NCBI GenBank assembly: GCA_002937455.1 | Contig: PTJZ01000007.1 | Span: 1 to 64,000 of the forward strand | DNA from: Alphaproteobacteria bacterium MarineAlpha11_Bin1 | GTDB taxonomy: Bacteria > Pseudomonadota > Alphaproteobacteria > MPNO01 > UBA830 | DNA length: 64,000 nt | Direction of reading: 5' to 3' | Shown here: positions 17,540-27,068 of the stretch, piece after piece | Layout: each line of letters begins with the position of its first letter | How positions within the stretch are numbered: position 1 is the first letter of the stretch | Notes under the pieces: model-generated | What the model was told of the DNA's origin: nothing | The model's database searches: none | The model's input: only the letters and a program-made list of their open reading frames with translations | Program-made: the position numbers and the translations under genes

Positions 17540-18331
17540 ATGACTCCACCCTCCCGAAAAATCGGGCACGTCAATTGGGTAGGTCTCAAAACACATTATT
17601 GGAAAGAGGTGCAGAGGTTCTGGAAAGTCTCTTTCCAGACCCTAATGGCGCCAATGGTAACAACATTGCTTTTTCTGGCTGTTTTTACTCTGGCGTTGGG
17701 GCGGGCAGTTGAGACTGTGAAAGGAGTGCCTTTCGAAGTATTTCTTGCCCCTGGTTTAATCGTATTTGCAATCATACAGAATTCTTTCGCTAACACTTCT
17801 TCATCAATGTTGATCCTAAAAATACAGGGTAGCATCGTCGATCTGCTGATGCCGCCGCTGACAGCAGGCGAACTGGTGCTTGGATTTATAGCAGGGAGCA
17901 TGACGCGTGGTGTGATTGTTGGGGTGCTAGTTGGTGCTGTTATGTGGTTCACCACTGATCTCCAGATAGTCAATCCATGGCTCGTCCTATTTTATGGAAT
18001 ATCGGCGTCAATGATGCTATCGCTGATTGGCCTGATCACAGCAATTTGGGCTGACAAGTACGACAACGTTGCATCAATTACTAATTTTGTAATAACGCCG
18101 CTATCGTTTCTATCTGGGACATTCTATTCAATCGAGCGGCTGCCTAGTTTGTGGCATAGCGTCGCGCAGTTCAATCCGTTCTTTTACATGATTGACGGTT
18201 TTCGCGCTGGCTTTATCGGAATTTCCGATGCACCTATATGGACGGGGATTGTATTGATCACTTCGCTCAATGTGGTCATGTGGATCATCTGTCATCAGAT
18301 GTTCGCGTACGGTTACAAGCTCAAGGAATAG
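17540..18331 (+). CDS. ABC-2 type transporter permease
   Basis: A 263-residue permease with about six membrane helices. The segment QTLMAPMVTTLLFLAVFTLALG and the later FSLSGTFY-type stretch (PLSFLSGTFYSIERLP, about residue 190) match the ABC-2 exporter family (polysaccharide, drug or nodulation-factor NodJ-like). No ATPase gene is adjacent: upstream is the MscS gene and downstream a convergent lipocalin-like gene. The partner must be encoded elsewhere, or the ATPase gene has been lost. Confidence 0.87.
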   Translation: MTPPSRKIGHVNWVGLKTHYWKEVQRFWKVSFQTLMAPMVTTLLFLAVFTLALGRAVETVKGVPFEVFLAPGLIVFAIIQNSFANTSSSMLILKIQGSIVDLLMPPLTAGELVLGFIAGSMTRGVIVGVLVGAVMWFTTDLQIVNPWLVLFYGISASMMLSLIGLITAIWADKYDNVASITNFVITPLSFLSGTFYSIERLPSLWHSVAQFNPFFYMIDGFRAGFIGISDAPIWTGIVLITSLNVVMWIICHQMFAYGYKLKE

Positions 18332-18401
18332 ATGGGATCCGGGTTGTTAAAATACTTGCTCGAAAATCCTGGCCAGGACAAATCAATGTTTCTTTATCGA
18401 A

Positions 18402-18845
18402 CTAAGCGCGTCTCCATTGTACCCAAGATTCGACACGTGCCCCGTCGGGCCATTTGCGCGATAGCATAAGTTTCATCTTACCGTCCGGCAGGAGTGCAAC
18501 CCTTCGCTTCTGCTCGCCGCCCACCCATCCAGGGTTCAATGCGAACTCGACTTTGGTGATGAAAAACTCACCTTCGAGCCGCCACTGTCCACCATAGGAA
18601 ATATAGGTATCGTAGGCTTTAAGCCTGTCGCTCTCTGGCGCGTCTGTGTGCCAAACGGGATCGCCGGTCAACGGCGGTCGGCCACCGTGGCATAGAGATG
18701 CGTTCATCCACCCATCGGGCGAAATTATAACCATTCCCTGAGGGCTAACTCCATAGCGCTCAAGAGAGAGTTTTACATCTGCGGGTTGGCTGTTCCCGCG
18801 GGTGACTAGCAACCAAGTGCCGACAATATCCTGTTTATTAACCAT
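18402..18845 (-). CDS. Lipocalin-like domain protein
   Basis: A 147-residue protein beginning MVNKQDIVGTWLLVTRG, the typical opening of the lipocalin-like (PF13924-type) group; GMVIISPDGWMNASL and YISYGGQWRLEGEFFITKV are further family features. These small beta-barrel proteins often accompany catabolic genes, function unknown. ATG 18845 is preferred; the 27 residues of in-frame sequence before it look non-coding. It lies downstream of the Rieske alpha/beta genes on the same strand, 129 bases after the ABM-like gene. Confidence 0.75.
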   Translation of the reverse strand: MVNKQDIVGTWLLVTRGNSQPADVKLSLERYGVSPQGMVIISPDGWMNASLCHGGRPPLTGDPVWHTDAPESDRLKAYDTYISYGGQWRLEGEFFITKVEFALNPGWVGGEQKRRVALLPDGKMKLMLSRKWPDGARVESWVQWRRA

Positions 18846-18974
18846 TATATTGTCCCATCTAAAATCCAAGTTTTGCCCACCACCTGCCAGTACCGATAGA
18901 CAACTCCCGATGAAAGTAGACCTCACCGTATCGGCTATAATATTGCTGAAGTCCAGTAGGTCCTTAGGGTGGGT

Positions 18975-19346
18975 TTACTCCGCCGCATCCAAAATGTGTT
19001 GGGGCGTAGAAGAAACTACTTCCCCATATTTTGGAGTGAACGCGCCCTTATCCAAATCCTCGATAAACATTACGAATTCCGGCGCTATATCTTTCAATTC
19101 AATAAGAATTTTTTGGTGCTCCTCCACGCTTGCCCATTCACCTATCAGCCAAAAATGGTCCTCGTCCTCAGTGTCACGAAGCATAACTCCATCTTTAACC
19201 TGGAAGGGTGATTTATGCATCGGGTTGTTGTCGGAGTAGTCGAATTCTTCGAATTTTCTGAGGAATTTTTCCCCTGAGCCGGACTTCACTCGAAAATCAT
19301 ATATGTGAAAAAAGTTACCTTTAGCGGCAAGCGGTATGAGCGCCAT
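18975..19346 (-). CDS. Putative dimeric alpha/beta-barrel (ABM-like) protein
   Basis: A 123-residue acidic protein. The alternation of beta strands and helices (FFHIYDFRVKSGSGEKFLRKF, then HFWLIGEWASVEEHQKIL) suits the antibiotic-biosynthesis-monooxygenase/EthD-type ferredoxin-like fold, but no family match is certain. A strong ribosome binding site, AAGGAGG, precedes ATG 19346. It follows the Rieske beta gene by 39 bases, so it likely belongs to that operon. The role could be an accessory or ring-modifying step. Confidence 0.6.
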   Translation of the reverse strand: MALIPLAAKGNFFHIYDFRVKSGSGEKFLRKFEEFDYSDNNPMHKSPFQVKDGVMLRDTEDEDHFWLIGEWASVEEHQKILIELKDIAPEFVMFIEDLDKGAFTPKYGEVVSSTPQHILDAAE

Positions 19347-19385
19347 GACCTATTCCTCCTTGGGCTGGACCTCGAGTTTCACTGA

Positions 19386-19880
19386 CTACACCGGAAATAC
19401 AAGACAGTTGTCGATCATTACACTGTCATAGGTGCAGATGCGTTCCTTCAAAAGTAGTTTATTACCCTCCCGAACGAAAACGTCGCGATACTTGCCGACT
19501 TGCTGTATCCGGCTCGGTTCTTCCACCAGTGTCTCTATCAGAATGTAGTTTGCGGTCGCTTGGATCTCGTCTTTTTTGATCGATAGTGCGCGGGTATTGG
19601 TGATCGATAGGTGTAGGTATCGCGGAGCAAACATCTCCGTATTTAGCAATGCATAGGCACGGTCCTTCATCATCGCCTTACCTTCACAATAGATAAGACC
19701 GAGTGGTAATGCTGACTCCGCATTGTCGCGTGCTATAACGTGATAGAAGGCATCGTCCGTGAAATAGTCGACCCATCCGTCCACGTCCATCGCGTCAAGC
19801 GTTTCCGCATAGGCGTAGTTGAAATCTTCGATTTCTCGTCGAGCTTCGTATAAAGCGGTCGTTTGTTCTTCAGTCTCCAT
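19386..19880 (-). CDS. Aromatic-ring-hydroxylating dioxygenase beta subunit
   Basis: A 164-residue SnoaL/NTF2-fold protein of the ring-hydroxylating dioxygenase beta family. Typical segments are FNYAYAETLDAMDVDGWVDYF near the start, PRYLHLSITNTRAL at about 85, and VGKYRDVFVREGNKLLLKER near 140. Beta subunits are structural partners in alpha3beta3 oxygenases. The gene begins five bases after the alpha-subunit stop. Confidence 0.87.
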   Translation of the reverse strand: METEEQTTALYEARREIEDFNYAYAETLDAMDVDGWVDYFTDDAFYHVIARDNAESALPLGLIYCEGKAMMKDRAYALLNTEMFAPRYLHLSITNTRALSIKKDEIQATANYILIETLVEEPSRIQQVGKYRDVFVREGNKLLLKERICTYDSVMIDNCLVFPV

Positions 19881-19885
19881 AGTTA

Positions 19886-21157
19886 TTATGAAAACCCCAT
19901 AACGTCGCGGTAATAGCGGTACATTCCACGAATTGACCGCTCGGTGATGATAGTATCGGTCGGCTCGTCATCTTCGCCCAGAACGGCGAGACCCTCACGC
20001 GGCATTGCTTTGCGTATCCCGTCCTGCAGGAATTTCAAAGCTTCGTTATCTTCAATACCCAAAAACCCGGCAGGGCCGAATATATTATTTTGGCGAAGTC
20101 GGTGGCGGGTCATTTCGTCGTCGTCATCCGCGCGGCCGAACACGGCCCACAGCATCATGAATTCATTTGGGCCACGCGGCACAAGAAGTCGGGTATTTAG
20201 GATGTTGGTTTGACGCAGTGCTGTTAGAGTCGGAAAAATCGTCAGGACAGAGCCCGACCACTTCGAATCTGCTTCCTGGTAAAATGTCAACACCCGGGGG
20301 TCATTCAGTTCCATAGTTTTCTTAAACGCTTGCATGCTGGCCTGGTCTTCTTTCGATACATTTGGGCGACCGTCGGGCCGTCGTGACAAAAGACCGCCAT
20401 GGCGGCCGTGTTTGTCAGTCGGAATATTGGATTCATTTGAGGAAACGAAGAGCCCAAAAGTTGTCAGGTATGTATGCAACAACGTGGCGTGATAAGGATC
20501 TTTGAGATTTTCTTGGTAAAGCTTCCAATTACTCGAGAGAATATTGCGGTGAATGCCCAAGAGTTTAAATTCGGTGCCATCAAATGTTGCATCGAATTCC
20601 GCGCAAATCTCTGGGCCAAGATAATCCTCGATTGACTCCATGTCGTTACAGGCGGTTGCGAATATCACTCCGCCACGGGTCGAAACGTGGAAGCGCCTCA
20701 ACCCAAACTCCGCCATATTAAAATCTTTTGGCACACCCCCTTTTCCTTTTACCCCACGCCGGAATGGTACGGCGGTCAGGTCGCCCTTCAGATTATACGT
20801 CCAGTTATGGTAGGGGCAGATGAAACTATCCGCTTTACCCCGGTATTCTCGGCAAAATTCCACTCCGCGATGTGCGCATCGGTTCTCAAATACGTGCAAT
20901 TCTCCGTCCAAGTCACGCGTAAGAATTACTGGAAAAGGACCCACATACGACCTGATATAATTCCCAGCTTTGGGAACCTCGCAATCGAGTCCGACATAAT
21001 TCCAGTGGCGGCCCAGAAAAATTTTTTCGATTTCACGTTCGTATACGTCCCGATCAGTATAAATCCAGTCCGGAATACGCGTTCCGTCCGCGGGCCATAT
21101 GCGGTCAGAGCCGTTGGGGCAGTAGGTGTCCCTGATCAACCTATTGTCGCCGTCCAT
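19886..21157 (-). CDS. Rieske aromatic-ring-hydroxylating dioxygenase alpha subunit (cluster 1)
   Basis: A 423-residue catalytic subunit. The Rieske 2Fe-2S ligands are CAH (CAHRGVEFC, about residue 88) and CPYH (about 108). The mononuclear iron site is DPYHATLLH (about residue 215), giving the 2-His pair, with a C-terminal acidic ligand in the GIEDNEA region. It would use electrons from a ferredoxin/reductase to add O2 to an aromatic or other ring. ATG 21157 is chosen for its GGGGGAG upstream; the 20 in-frame residues before it are not needed by the family. Neither ferredoxin nor reductase genes are nearby. Substrate unknown. Confidence 0.92.
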   Translation of the reverse strand: MDGDNRLIRDTYCPNGSDRIWPADGTRIPDWIYTDRDVYEREIEKIFLGRHWNYVGLDCEVPKAGNYIRSYVGPFPVILTRDLDGELHVFENRCAHRGVEFCREYRGKADSFICPYHNWTYNLKGDLTAVPFRRGVKGKGGVPKDFNMAEFGLRRFHVSTRGGVIFATACNDMESIEDYLGPEICAEFDATFDGTEFKLLGIHRNILSSNWKLYQENLKDPYHATLLHTYLTTFGLFVSSNESNIPTDKHGRHGGLLSRRPDGRPNVSKEDQASMQAFKKTMELNDPRVLTFYQEADSKWSGSVLTIFPTLTALRQTNILNTRLLVPRGPNEFMMLWAVFGRADDDDEMTRHRLRQNNIFGPAGFLGIEDNEALKFLQDGIRKAMPREGLAVLGEDDEPTDTIITERSIRGMYRYYRDVMGFS

Positions 21158-21336
21158 TGCTTCTTCTCCCCCCAAAGGATGCTTGCTGATTATTCCGGAC
21201 GACCGCCCCTCTATCAAGGGTATTCTGAGGCCATGAATCCAAGCAAACCGCCGTTGACAGCGTAGGCCGACCTCAACATACTTCCGCTCTTTTTGCGGCC
21301 TAGAAATGGGCCTATTGGATTTGGGTGTATTTCCGC

Positions 21337-22521
21337 ATGAGAATACCGGTGAACCAGTCAGTCATGCCATCCTATGGCCGCACTGATATCGCCTTTGAAA
21401 AGGGAGAAGGTGCGTACTTGTACACTTCTGACGGGCGAAAATTTCTCGACTTCGGAGCTGGTATTGCGGTCACCGCACTCGGGCACGCACATCCGTATCT
21501 CGTACAGGTTTTAACAGATCAGGCCAGTTGCCTCTGGCATACGTCGAACCTCTATCAAATTCCCCAGCAGCAAAAATTGGCCGAAAGGCTGGTTGAAACC
21601 TCGTTCGCCGACACCGTATTTTTCTGTAACTCAGGAGCGGAGTCTGTAGAAGCGTCAATCAAGCTGATGCGCAAGTACCATAGCGACAATGGTGATTCTG
21701 AACGTTATCGGATGATTTGTTTCGACGGAAGCTTTCATGGCCGGACGTTAGCTACCATCGCCGCCGGCGCCAACGAAGCTCATAGAGCTGGCTTCGGTCC
21801 TGTTGTCGACGGTTTTGACCATGTTGCGTTTGGCGATATTGACGAAGTTCGCGCCGCTGTGACTGATAAAACAGCGGGTATTATGATCGAGCCTATCCAG
21901 GGAGAAGGTGGTATCCGGCCTGCGGATAAAAATTTTCTCAGGAGGCTGCGTTCTTTGTGTGACGAAACAGGTCTGCTACTTATGTTTGATGAGGTGCAGA
22001 CAGGCATCGGACGTACTGGCAAGCTATGGGCACACGAATGGTCGGGTGTTGCGCCCGATGTAATGTCGTCGGCTAAGGCGCTGGGTGGTGGGTTCCCCAT
22101 CGGGGCATGCTTGGCAACAGCCGAGGCGTCGAAGGGCATTATGCCGGGAACACACGGGAGTACTTTTGGCGGAAATCCGTTGGCGGCCGCGTGCGCAAAT
22201 GCGGTACTCGATATTGTCCTTGGAGCAAACTTTCTTGATCATGTTATGGAGATGGGGGATCTTATCGAGGCAGGGCTTAGAGACCTAGTATCTCGGTATC
22301 CCGACGTAATCGAGGGCGCGCGCGGTGTGGGTCTGATGTGGGGAATAAAATGCGTTGTGTCCAATAGCGAGCTTGTAGCAAAGGCTTTTGATCATGGGCT
22401 CCTGACGGTACCAGCAGGCGATAACGTCGTACGGTTTCTGCCACCCCTGATAGTCAACAAACTGGAGATCAACGAGGCGCTGAAAGTGATAGAAACATGC
22501 GTACAAGATTTTGAGTCATGA
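21337..22521 (+). CDS. argD: Acetylornithine/succinyldiaminopimelate aminotransferase
   Basis: A class III PLP aminotransferase of about 394 residues. [37 protein letters not shown] and the lysine-bearing [13 protein letters not shown] (about residue 248) are clear. The arginine-biosynthesis assignment rests on direct coupling to argF: the last base pairs overlap as ATGA. It converts N-acetylglutamate semialdehyde to N-acetylornithine. The start is uncertain among GTG 21325, ATG 21337 and ATG 21364 (MPSYGRTD), since none has a strong ribosome binding site; 21337 is used here. Confidence 0.92.
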   Translation: MRIPVNQSVMPSYGRTDIAFEKGEGAYLYTSDGRKFLDFGAGIAVTALGHAHPYLVQVLTDQASCLWHTSNLYQIPQQQKLAERLVETSFADTVFFCNSGAESVEASIKLMRKYHSDNGDSERYRMICFDGSFHGRTLATIAAGANEAHRAGFGPVVDGFDHVAFGDIDEVRAAVTDKTAGIMIEPIQGEGGIRPADKNFLRRLRSLCDETGLLLMFDEVQTGIGRTGKLWAHEWSGVAPDVMSSAKALGGGFPIGACLATAEASKGIMPGTHGSTFGGNPLAAACANAVLDIVLGANFLDHVMEMGDLIEAGLRDLVSRYPDVIEGARGVGLMWGIKCVVSNSELVAKAFDHGLLTVPAGDNVVRFLPPLIVNKLEINEALKVIETCVQDFES

Positions 22522-23432
22522 AAACCGAGCCTAGGCATTTTCTTGAATTAAAGGAAATTTCTTCTACGGAATTGCGGCGAATCGTTGATACCGCTGCATC
22601 GTTCAAACGCGGCGATAACTTCAATGGTATCTCGCAGCCCCTCAAGGACAGGGCACTCGCCATGATTTTCGAGAAACCATCAACGCGTACCCGCGTGTCT
22701 TTCGAAGTCGCGATGAAACAGCTTGGTGGTGCTGTCGTCGTGCTGACGCCAGATGAAATGCAAATCGGCCGGGGCGAAACTATTGCCGACACAGCGCGCG
22801 TACTCTCCCGCTATGTCGATGTGATTATGATGAGGACATCCGAAAATAAAAAATTGGTCGAGCTAGCTACGCACGCAGAGATACCCGTAATCAACGGACT
22901 GACAGATCATTCACATCCCTGTCAGCTGATTGCCGACATAATGACTTTTGAGGAGCATAGAGGTGGTATCGCCGGTAAACGGATCGCATGGTGTGGTGAC
23001 GGTAACAATATGTCGCGTAGCTGGATCGAGGCGGCGGCGCGTTTCGAGTTTGAGTTACGCCTCGCCTGTCCACCTGAGTTAGCACCGCCGCTGGATGCTA
23101 TCGACTGGGCGAAAGCTGAAGGTGCGATAATTTGTTCGACAACCGATCCTTATGAAGCGGTAAAGGGTGTCGACTGTGTAGTTACCGATACTTGGGTTTC
23201 GATGGGCGATACCGAGGCCGAGAGGCGTCACAACCTTCTGACACCTTACAAGGTAGATCGTCGACTGATGGACTGTGCGGCGAGAGATGCGATTTTCATG
23301 CATTGCTTACCAGCTCATCGAGAAGAGGAGGTGGCGGCGGAGATTCTTGATGGGCCGCAATCCGTGATCTGGGATGAGGTTGAAAATCGTCTTCATGCAC
23401 AGAAAGGCATCCTCGCTTGGTGCCTGTCGTGA
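22518..23432 (+). CDS. argF: Ornithine carbamoyltransferase
   Basis: A 304-residue enzyme of the normal length. The carbamoyl-phosphate motif STRTRVSFE is near residue 55, the HPCQ motif (SHPCQLIAD) near 132, and the ornithine-side loop MHCLPAHR near 262. It makes citrulline in the cytosol. ATG overlaps the argD stop by four bases, so the pair is translationally coupled; hslO follows eight bases later. Confidence 0.97.
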   Translation: MKTEPRHFLELKEISSTELRRIVDTAASFKRGDNFNGISQPLKDRALAMIFEKPSTRTRVSFEVAMKQLGGAVVVLTPDEMQIGRGETIADTARVLSRYVDVIMMRTSENKKLVELATHAEIPVINGLTDHSHPCQLIADIMTFEEHRGGIAGKRIAWCGDGNNMSRSWIEAAARFEFELRLACPPELAPPLDAIDWAKAEGAIICSTTDPYEAVKGVDCVVTDTWVSMGDTEAERRHNLLTPYKVDRRLMDCAARDAIFMHCLPAHREEEVAAEILDGPQSVIWDEVENRLHAQKGILAWCLS

Positions 23433-23439
23433 TCGTTTA

Positions 23440-24354
23440 ATGGAAAAACTCGATGTTCCGGATAATATAGTCCAGCCTTTTCTCCTTGAGAATTCGGTTG
23501 CTCGGGGACGTTTAGTGCGCCTTGGAACAGTAGCCGACGAGATATTGAACGCACACGACTATCCAGATCCGGTTGCTATCACCCTTGCGGAAACTCTTGC
23601 GCTCGCAGCGGTTGTGGGCGGAATTTTTAAGTTCGATGGTCTGTTTTCCGTACAGGCAAAAGGTGATGGCCCTTTAGGAATAGTGGTTGCGGACTTAACC
23701 AGCGACGGCGCATTACGGGGATATGCCCAGTTTCGCGCCGGAGAAATCGCAACGTTGGAAAAAGAATGGTACAAAAACCCTGTTCCTCAACTTCTTGGTA
23801 GTGGATACCTGAGCTTTACGGTGGATCAGGGTAAGAACACCGACCGATATCAGGGTATTGTTGAACTAACCGGCGCTACCCTCGCAGACTGTGCTCATAA
23901 CTATTTCCAACAGTCCGATCAATTTGATGGGGTGGTTAGGCTTACATCAGGGCGGGATGGGGATGGTGCTTGGCGGTCTGGAGGTCTTCTGATTCAGAAA
24001 ATGCCTTCTGAACAATTTGTCATCCAGTCGGAGGATTTTAACGAAGAGGATTTCGAGGTTGCTTGGCGCCGGGCGATTATTCTAATGGGTAGTAGTCGAG
24101 GACAGGAACTTCTAGATGCTGACCTGCATCCGAATGAGCTACTGTTCCGTTTGTTCCATGAAGACGGTGTGCGGGTGTTCGATCCTCTTCAACTGGAGGC
24201 GCGTTGTCGGTGTTCCATAGAGCGGGTTGAGAATATGCTTAAATCTTTTCCGCGTTCCGAGATCGAAAGCCTGAAAAATTTAATTTCCTGCGAATTCTGC
24301 GGCCGCGATTATTCGTTCTCAGGAAAAGACCTCGATCGGATTTTCAACGCTTGA
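23440..24354 (+). CDS. hslO: Hsp33 family redox-regulated chaperone HslO
   Basis: A 304-residue protein. The N-terminal domain spans about 1-180 and the C-terminal redox switch holds the four zinc cysteines as CRC (about 267-269) and CEFC (about 298-301 region, CEFCGRDY), a C-x-C plus C-x2-C arrangement. On oxidation the cysteines release zinc and the protein binds unfolded clients. ATG 23440 is used; an in-frame extension to 23374 overlaps argF and is not family-like. It is the third gene of the argD-argF-hslO run. Confidence 0.95.
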   Translation: MEKLDVPDNIVQPFLLENSVARGRLVRLGTVADEILNAHDYPDPVAITLAETLALAAVVGGIFKFDGLFSVQAKGDGPLGIVVADLTSDGALRGYAQFRAGEIATLEKEWYKNPVPQLLGSGYLSFTVDQGKNTDRYQGIVELTGATLADCAHNYFQQSDQFDGVVRLTSGRDGDGAWRSGGLLIQKMPSEQFVIQSEDFNEEDFEVAWRRAIILMGSSRGQELLDADLHPNELLFRLFHEDGVRVFDPLQLEARCRCSIERVENMLKSFPRSEIESLKNLISCEFCGRDYSFSGKDLDRIFNA

Positions 24355-24408
24355 TGTTTGTCCAAATCGGGAACATAAAAATCGTTAACTTCAATTAGGA
24401 GTGACAGA

Positions 24409-24999
24409 ATGGACATCAAATCTGTCAAAATCGCCGGTCTGACATTGGTCGCTATTTTTTTCGCCGCGTGCGCCACCGAAGCTCCGGCTCCAGGATTTCC
24501 GCAGGTCTCGTTCTCTCACCTGCAGCCGATATTGCTGAATGTGGAAAGGATTGAGGTCGAGAATCGTTATGTCTCGCCTGCAGCTCGGCCGAACGTCGAA
24601 CACCAATTTCCTTCTTCTCCCGCTGTCGTTGCAACCAATTGGGGACGAGACCGACTTCGCGCCGTAGGTTCATCTGGTGTAGCTCGAGTTATCGTTCGCC
24701 AAGCGAGCGTAGTTGAGGTGCCGTTGAAAAAGTCGGAGGGTTTGAAGGGAATTTTCACGAGAGATCAGTCCGAACGGTACGATGCGATGATCGATATGCT
24801 GGCCGAAATCCGAGATGAGAATGGTGATGTCCGCGTAAAAGTGGAGTCAAGGGTGAGTCGATCGCAAACGGTGCCTGAAAACACCTCCCTAATCAAGCGT
24901 GAGACGGTTTGGTTTGAAATGACCGAAGCGATGATGAAAGATCTGAATAAAACCCTCGAGAAACAGATCCGAATTCATATGAAGAGCTGGGTGCGCTGA
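24409..24999 (+). CDS. Putative lipoprotein
   Basis: A 196-residue protein with a lipoprotein signal peptide: hydrophobic run LTLVAIFFAAC with the lipobox cysteine at about residue 21. The mature part has a beta-rich, moderately basic body and a helical C-terminus (AMMKDLNKTLEKQIRIHMKSW). AGGAG is present upstream of ATG 24409. Homologous unnamed lipoproteins commonly sit beside hslO/argF in alphaproteobacteria. Function unknown; it is likely anchored to the outer or inner membrane. Confidence 0.8.
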   Translation: MDIKSVKIAGLTLVAIFFAACATEAPAPGFPQVSFSHLQPILLNVERIEVENRYVSPAARPNVEHQFPSSPAVVATNWGRDRLRAVGSSGVARVIVRQASVVEVPLKKSEGLKGIFTRDQSERYDAMIDMLAEIRDENGDVRVKVESRVSRSQTVPENTSLIKRETVWFEMTEAMMKDLNKTLEKQIRIHMKSWVR

Positions 25000-25107
25000 A
25001 AAAAGAACATTTGGCACTTCCCTTAAGGCAGCACACACATAATACAGTCAAGAAATTCTATACAGGCGGCGTGCTGGCCGTTTATAAGAATTCAACCTGC
25101 TACTATT

Positions 25108-26556
25108 CTAGCCTCGCCAGAACCATGGCGCGAAAAGTACGAGGACTGTGAATAGCTCCAGTCGACCCAGTAGCATACCAGCGGACAGTACCCACTTGGC
25201 GCTGTCCGGTAGAGCGGAGAAATTGCCGGTGGGACCAATGGTGTCACCAAGCGCAGGTCCAACATTACAGATCGCCGACGCAGCACCGGAAATAGCGGTC
25301 AGGAAATCTAGACCAATGAAATGGAGTAACCCGGCGATAATTGCAAAGATTAGCATGAATAGGAAGAAGAAGCTCATTACGGAGTTTTCGATCTCGTCGG
25401 TGATCGGTCGTCCATTGAAAGTGCCGATGAAGATGCCGTGTGGCCGAATCAGATGTTTCATCTGTACCTTGGCGGTCTGATAAAGAATTTGATACCGGAA
25501 AATCTTGATAGAACAGGTGGTTGATCCAGCGCATCCTCCAATGAACATTATAAAAAAGAACACACCAGTGGCAAATGATCCCCAACTCGCATAATTGGCT
25601 GAAGAGTATCCTGTTCCAGTTATGATTGAAGTGACATTAAAGGCTGACTCACGCAGCGCCTGGAAGATATTGATATCATTTTTGATGTAATGAGCAACCG
25701 TCACTGCCATAACGAAAAATGCTACGATCAGGAAGAACCACCGTACTTGGTTGTCTCGCCATAACAGAAGGGGCTTCCCCCGAAGGGCTTGCAGATAGAG
25801 CGCGAAGGGTAGCGCCCCAAGCAGCATGAAACTAGTAATAATAATTTCCGCTGAAGGGTTGACGAACGCACCGATGGAACCGTCACGGGTAGAGAAACCG
25901 CCTGTCGCAATTGTCGTCATCGCATGTGCGATTGCGTCGAACCCCCTAAGACCGGAGAACCAGAGAAGGGTGGCGCAGGCTAAAGTTAACGCCAGATAGA
26001 CAAATCCGACCCCGCTTGCGACTTGGGCGACTCGTGGCATTACTTTTTCCGAACCATCAGAAGATTCAGTCTGAAACAATTGGTTGCCGCCAATCTTAAG
26101 CATTGGCAAAATCGCAATCGACATGACGATAATTCCGATTCCGCCCAGCCATTGAAGAATTGCACGCCATAACAATATGCCGTTTGGAGCTGAATCCAGA
26201 TTAGAGATAACCGTCGAACCTGTGGTGGTGAGCCCCGACATTGCTTCGAAAAAGGCGTCCGTGAGACCAAGATCAAGATCGGCGAAAGCGAAAGGTAGAG
26301 CAGCAAAAAACGTCATGGCCACCCAACTGGCCGTTGTTAGAACAAACGCCTGACGTACTGACAGACGTGACGGTGGAGACATAGTGGTGAACAGCAGGGT
26401 TATGCCGATAAACGCCGTCAGCGCTGCCGCCGCCGCAAAGACTTGCCAGTCTGGATGTCCTACCACCAGATCGGCGATTAGCGGTGCACACATCGCCGCT
26501 GCTAAAGTCGTGAGGAGAATGCCTATGATATATAAAATTGGACGGAAATCGAGCAC
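25108..26556 (-). CDS. TrkH family potassium uptake protein
   Basis: A 482-residue K+ transporter with four pore-like repeats. The selectivity loops are seen as TGLTTTGSTVI, TTIATGGFSTRDG, TGTGYSSANYASWG and AICNVGPALGD. It moves K+ across the inner membrane with a TrkA-type regulator, which is not adjacent. It is convergent with the lipoprotein gene and is followed upstream by apaG. Length and motif set are normal for TrkH/TrkG. Confidence 0.94.
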   Translation of the reverse strand: MLDFRPILYIIGILLTTLAAAMCAPLIADLVVGHPDWQVFAAAAALTAFIGITLLFTTMSPPSRLSVRQAFVLTTASWVAMTFFAALPFAFADLDLGLTDAFFEAMSGLTTTGSTVISNLDSAPNGILLWRAILQWLGGIGIIVMSIAILPMLKIGGNQLFQTESSDGSEKVMPRVAQVASGVGFVYLALTLACATLLWFSGLRGFDAIAHAMTTIATGGFSTRDGSIGAFVNPSAEIIITSFMLLGALPFALYLQALRGKPLLLWRDNQVRWFFLIVAFFVMAVTVAHYIKNDINIFQALRESAFNVTSIITGTGYSSANYASWGSFATGVFFFIMFIGGCAGSTTCSIKIFRYQILYQTAKVQMKHLIRPHGIFIGTFNGRPITDEIENSVMSFFFLFMLIFAIIAGLLHFIGLDFLTAISGAASAICNVGPALGDTIGPTGNFSALPDSAKWVLSAGMLLGRLELFTVLVLFAPWFWRG

Positions 26557-26617
26557 GGCTCTGATCCGGTTTTATGACCTAGGTTAGGACGCTATTAAGG
26601 ATTTGCCGCAGCATAGT

Positions 26618-27010
26618 TTAGTTTACCTGCCGGGGTTCGTGAGGTGAGTCCAACGAAAAGGCCGGGATCTCGATGTCGAATTTTTCACCATGGGGGTTCT
26701 TCATCTGGTAGGTGCCTTTCATTATACCTGAGGAGGTCGGTAACGGCGTGCCGCTTGTATACTCGTACGAATCACCCGGGTTTAGGACCGGTTGCTCGCC
26801 GACTACGCCGGCGCCTCGTACCTCCTGTATCCGGCCAAGTCCATCCGTAATATGCCAGTAACGAGTCAGCAGTTGTACTGTCTCCGGCCCAACGTTTTCA
26901 ATCTGGACTCGGTAGGCCCAGACAAACTGTCCATCTTCTGGCTCCGATTGTTCCTCCAGATAAATTGGCTCTACATCGACGCGGATCTCTCGTGTGACAG
27001 CAGAATACAT
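26618..27010 (-). CDS. apaG: ApaG domain protein
   Basis: A 130-residue all-beta (fibronectin III-like) protein. The family block is well kept: [51 protein letters not shown] and GIMKGTYQM. ApaG is linked to Co/Mg efflux and Ap4A metabolism in enterobacteria but its biochemical role is unresolved. It lies between trkH and metZ on the same strand, an arrangement common in this class. Confidence 0.94.
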   Translation of the reverse strand: MYSAVTREIRVDVEPIYLEEQSEPEDGQFVWAYRVQIENVGPETVQLLTRYWHITDGLGRIQEVRGAGVVGEQPVLNPGDSYEYTSGTPLPTSSGIMKGTYQMKNPHGEKFDIEIPAFSLDSPHEPRQVN

Positions 27011-27068
27011 ATGGTGTGGTCCGATTAAAAGCAGATGTTAGTGTAGTTGATTTTTTAAACTAGTTAAA

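Noticed and set aside
18367..18378. Perfect 12-base palindrome TCCTGGCCAGGA
   Set aside because: It has no loop and no T-run, so it is not a terminator; a single short palindrome is weak evidence for an operator.
20687..21265. A 192-codon + strand frame opposite the Rieske alpha gene
   Set aside because: It lies antisense over a gene with strong catalytic motifs and shows no protein family features.
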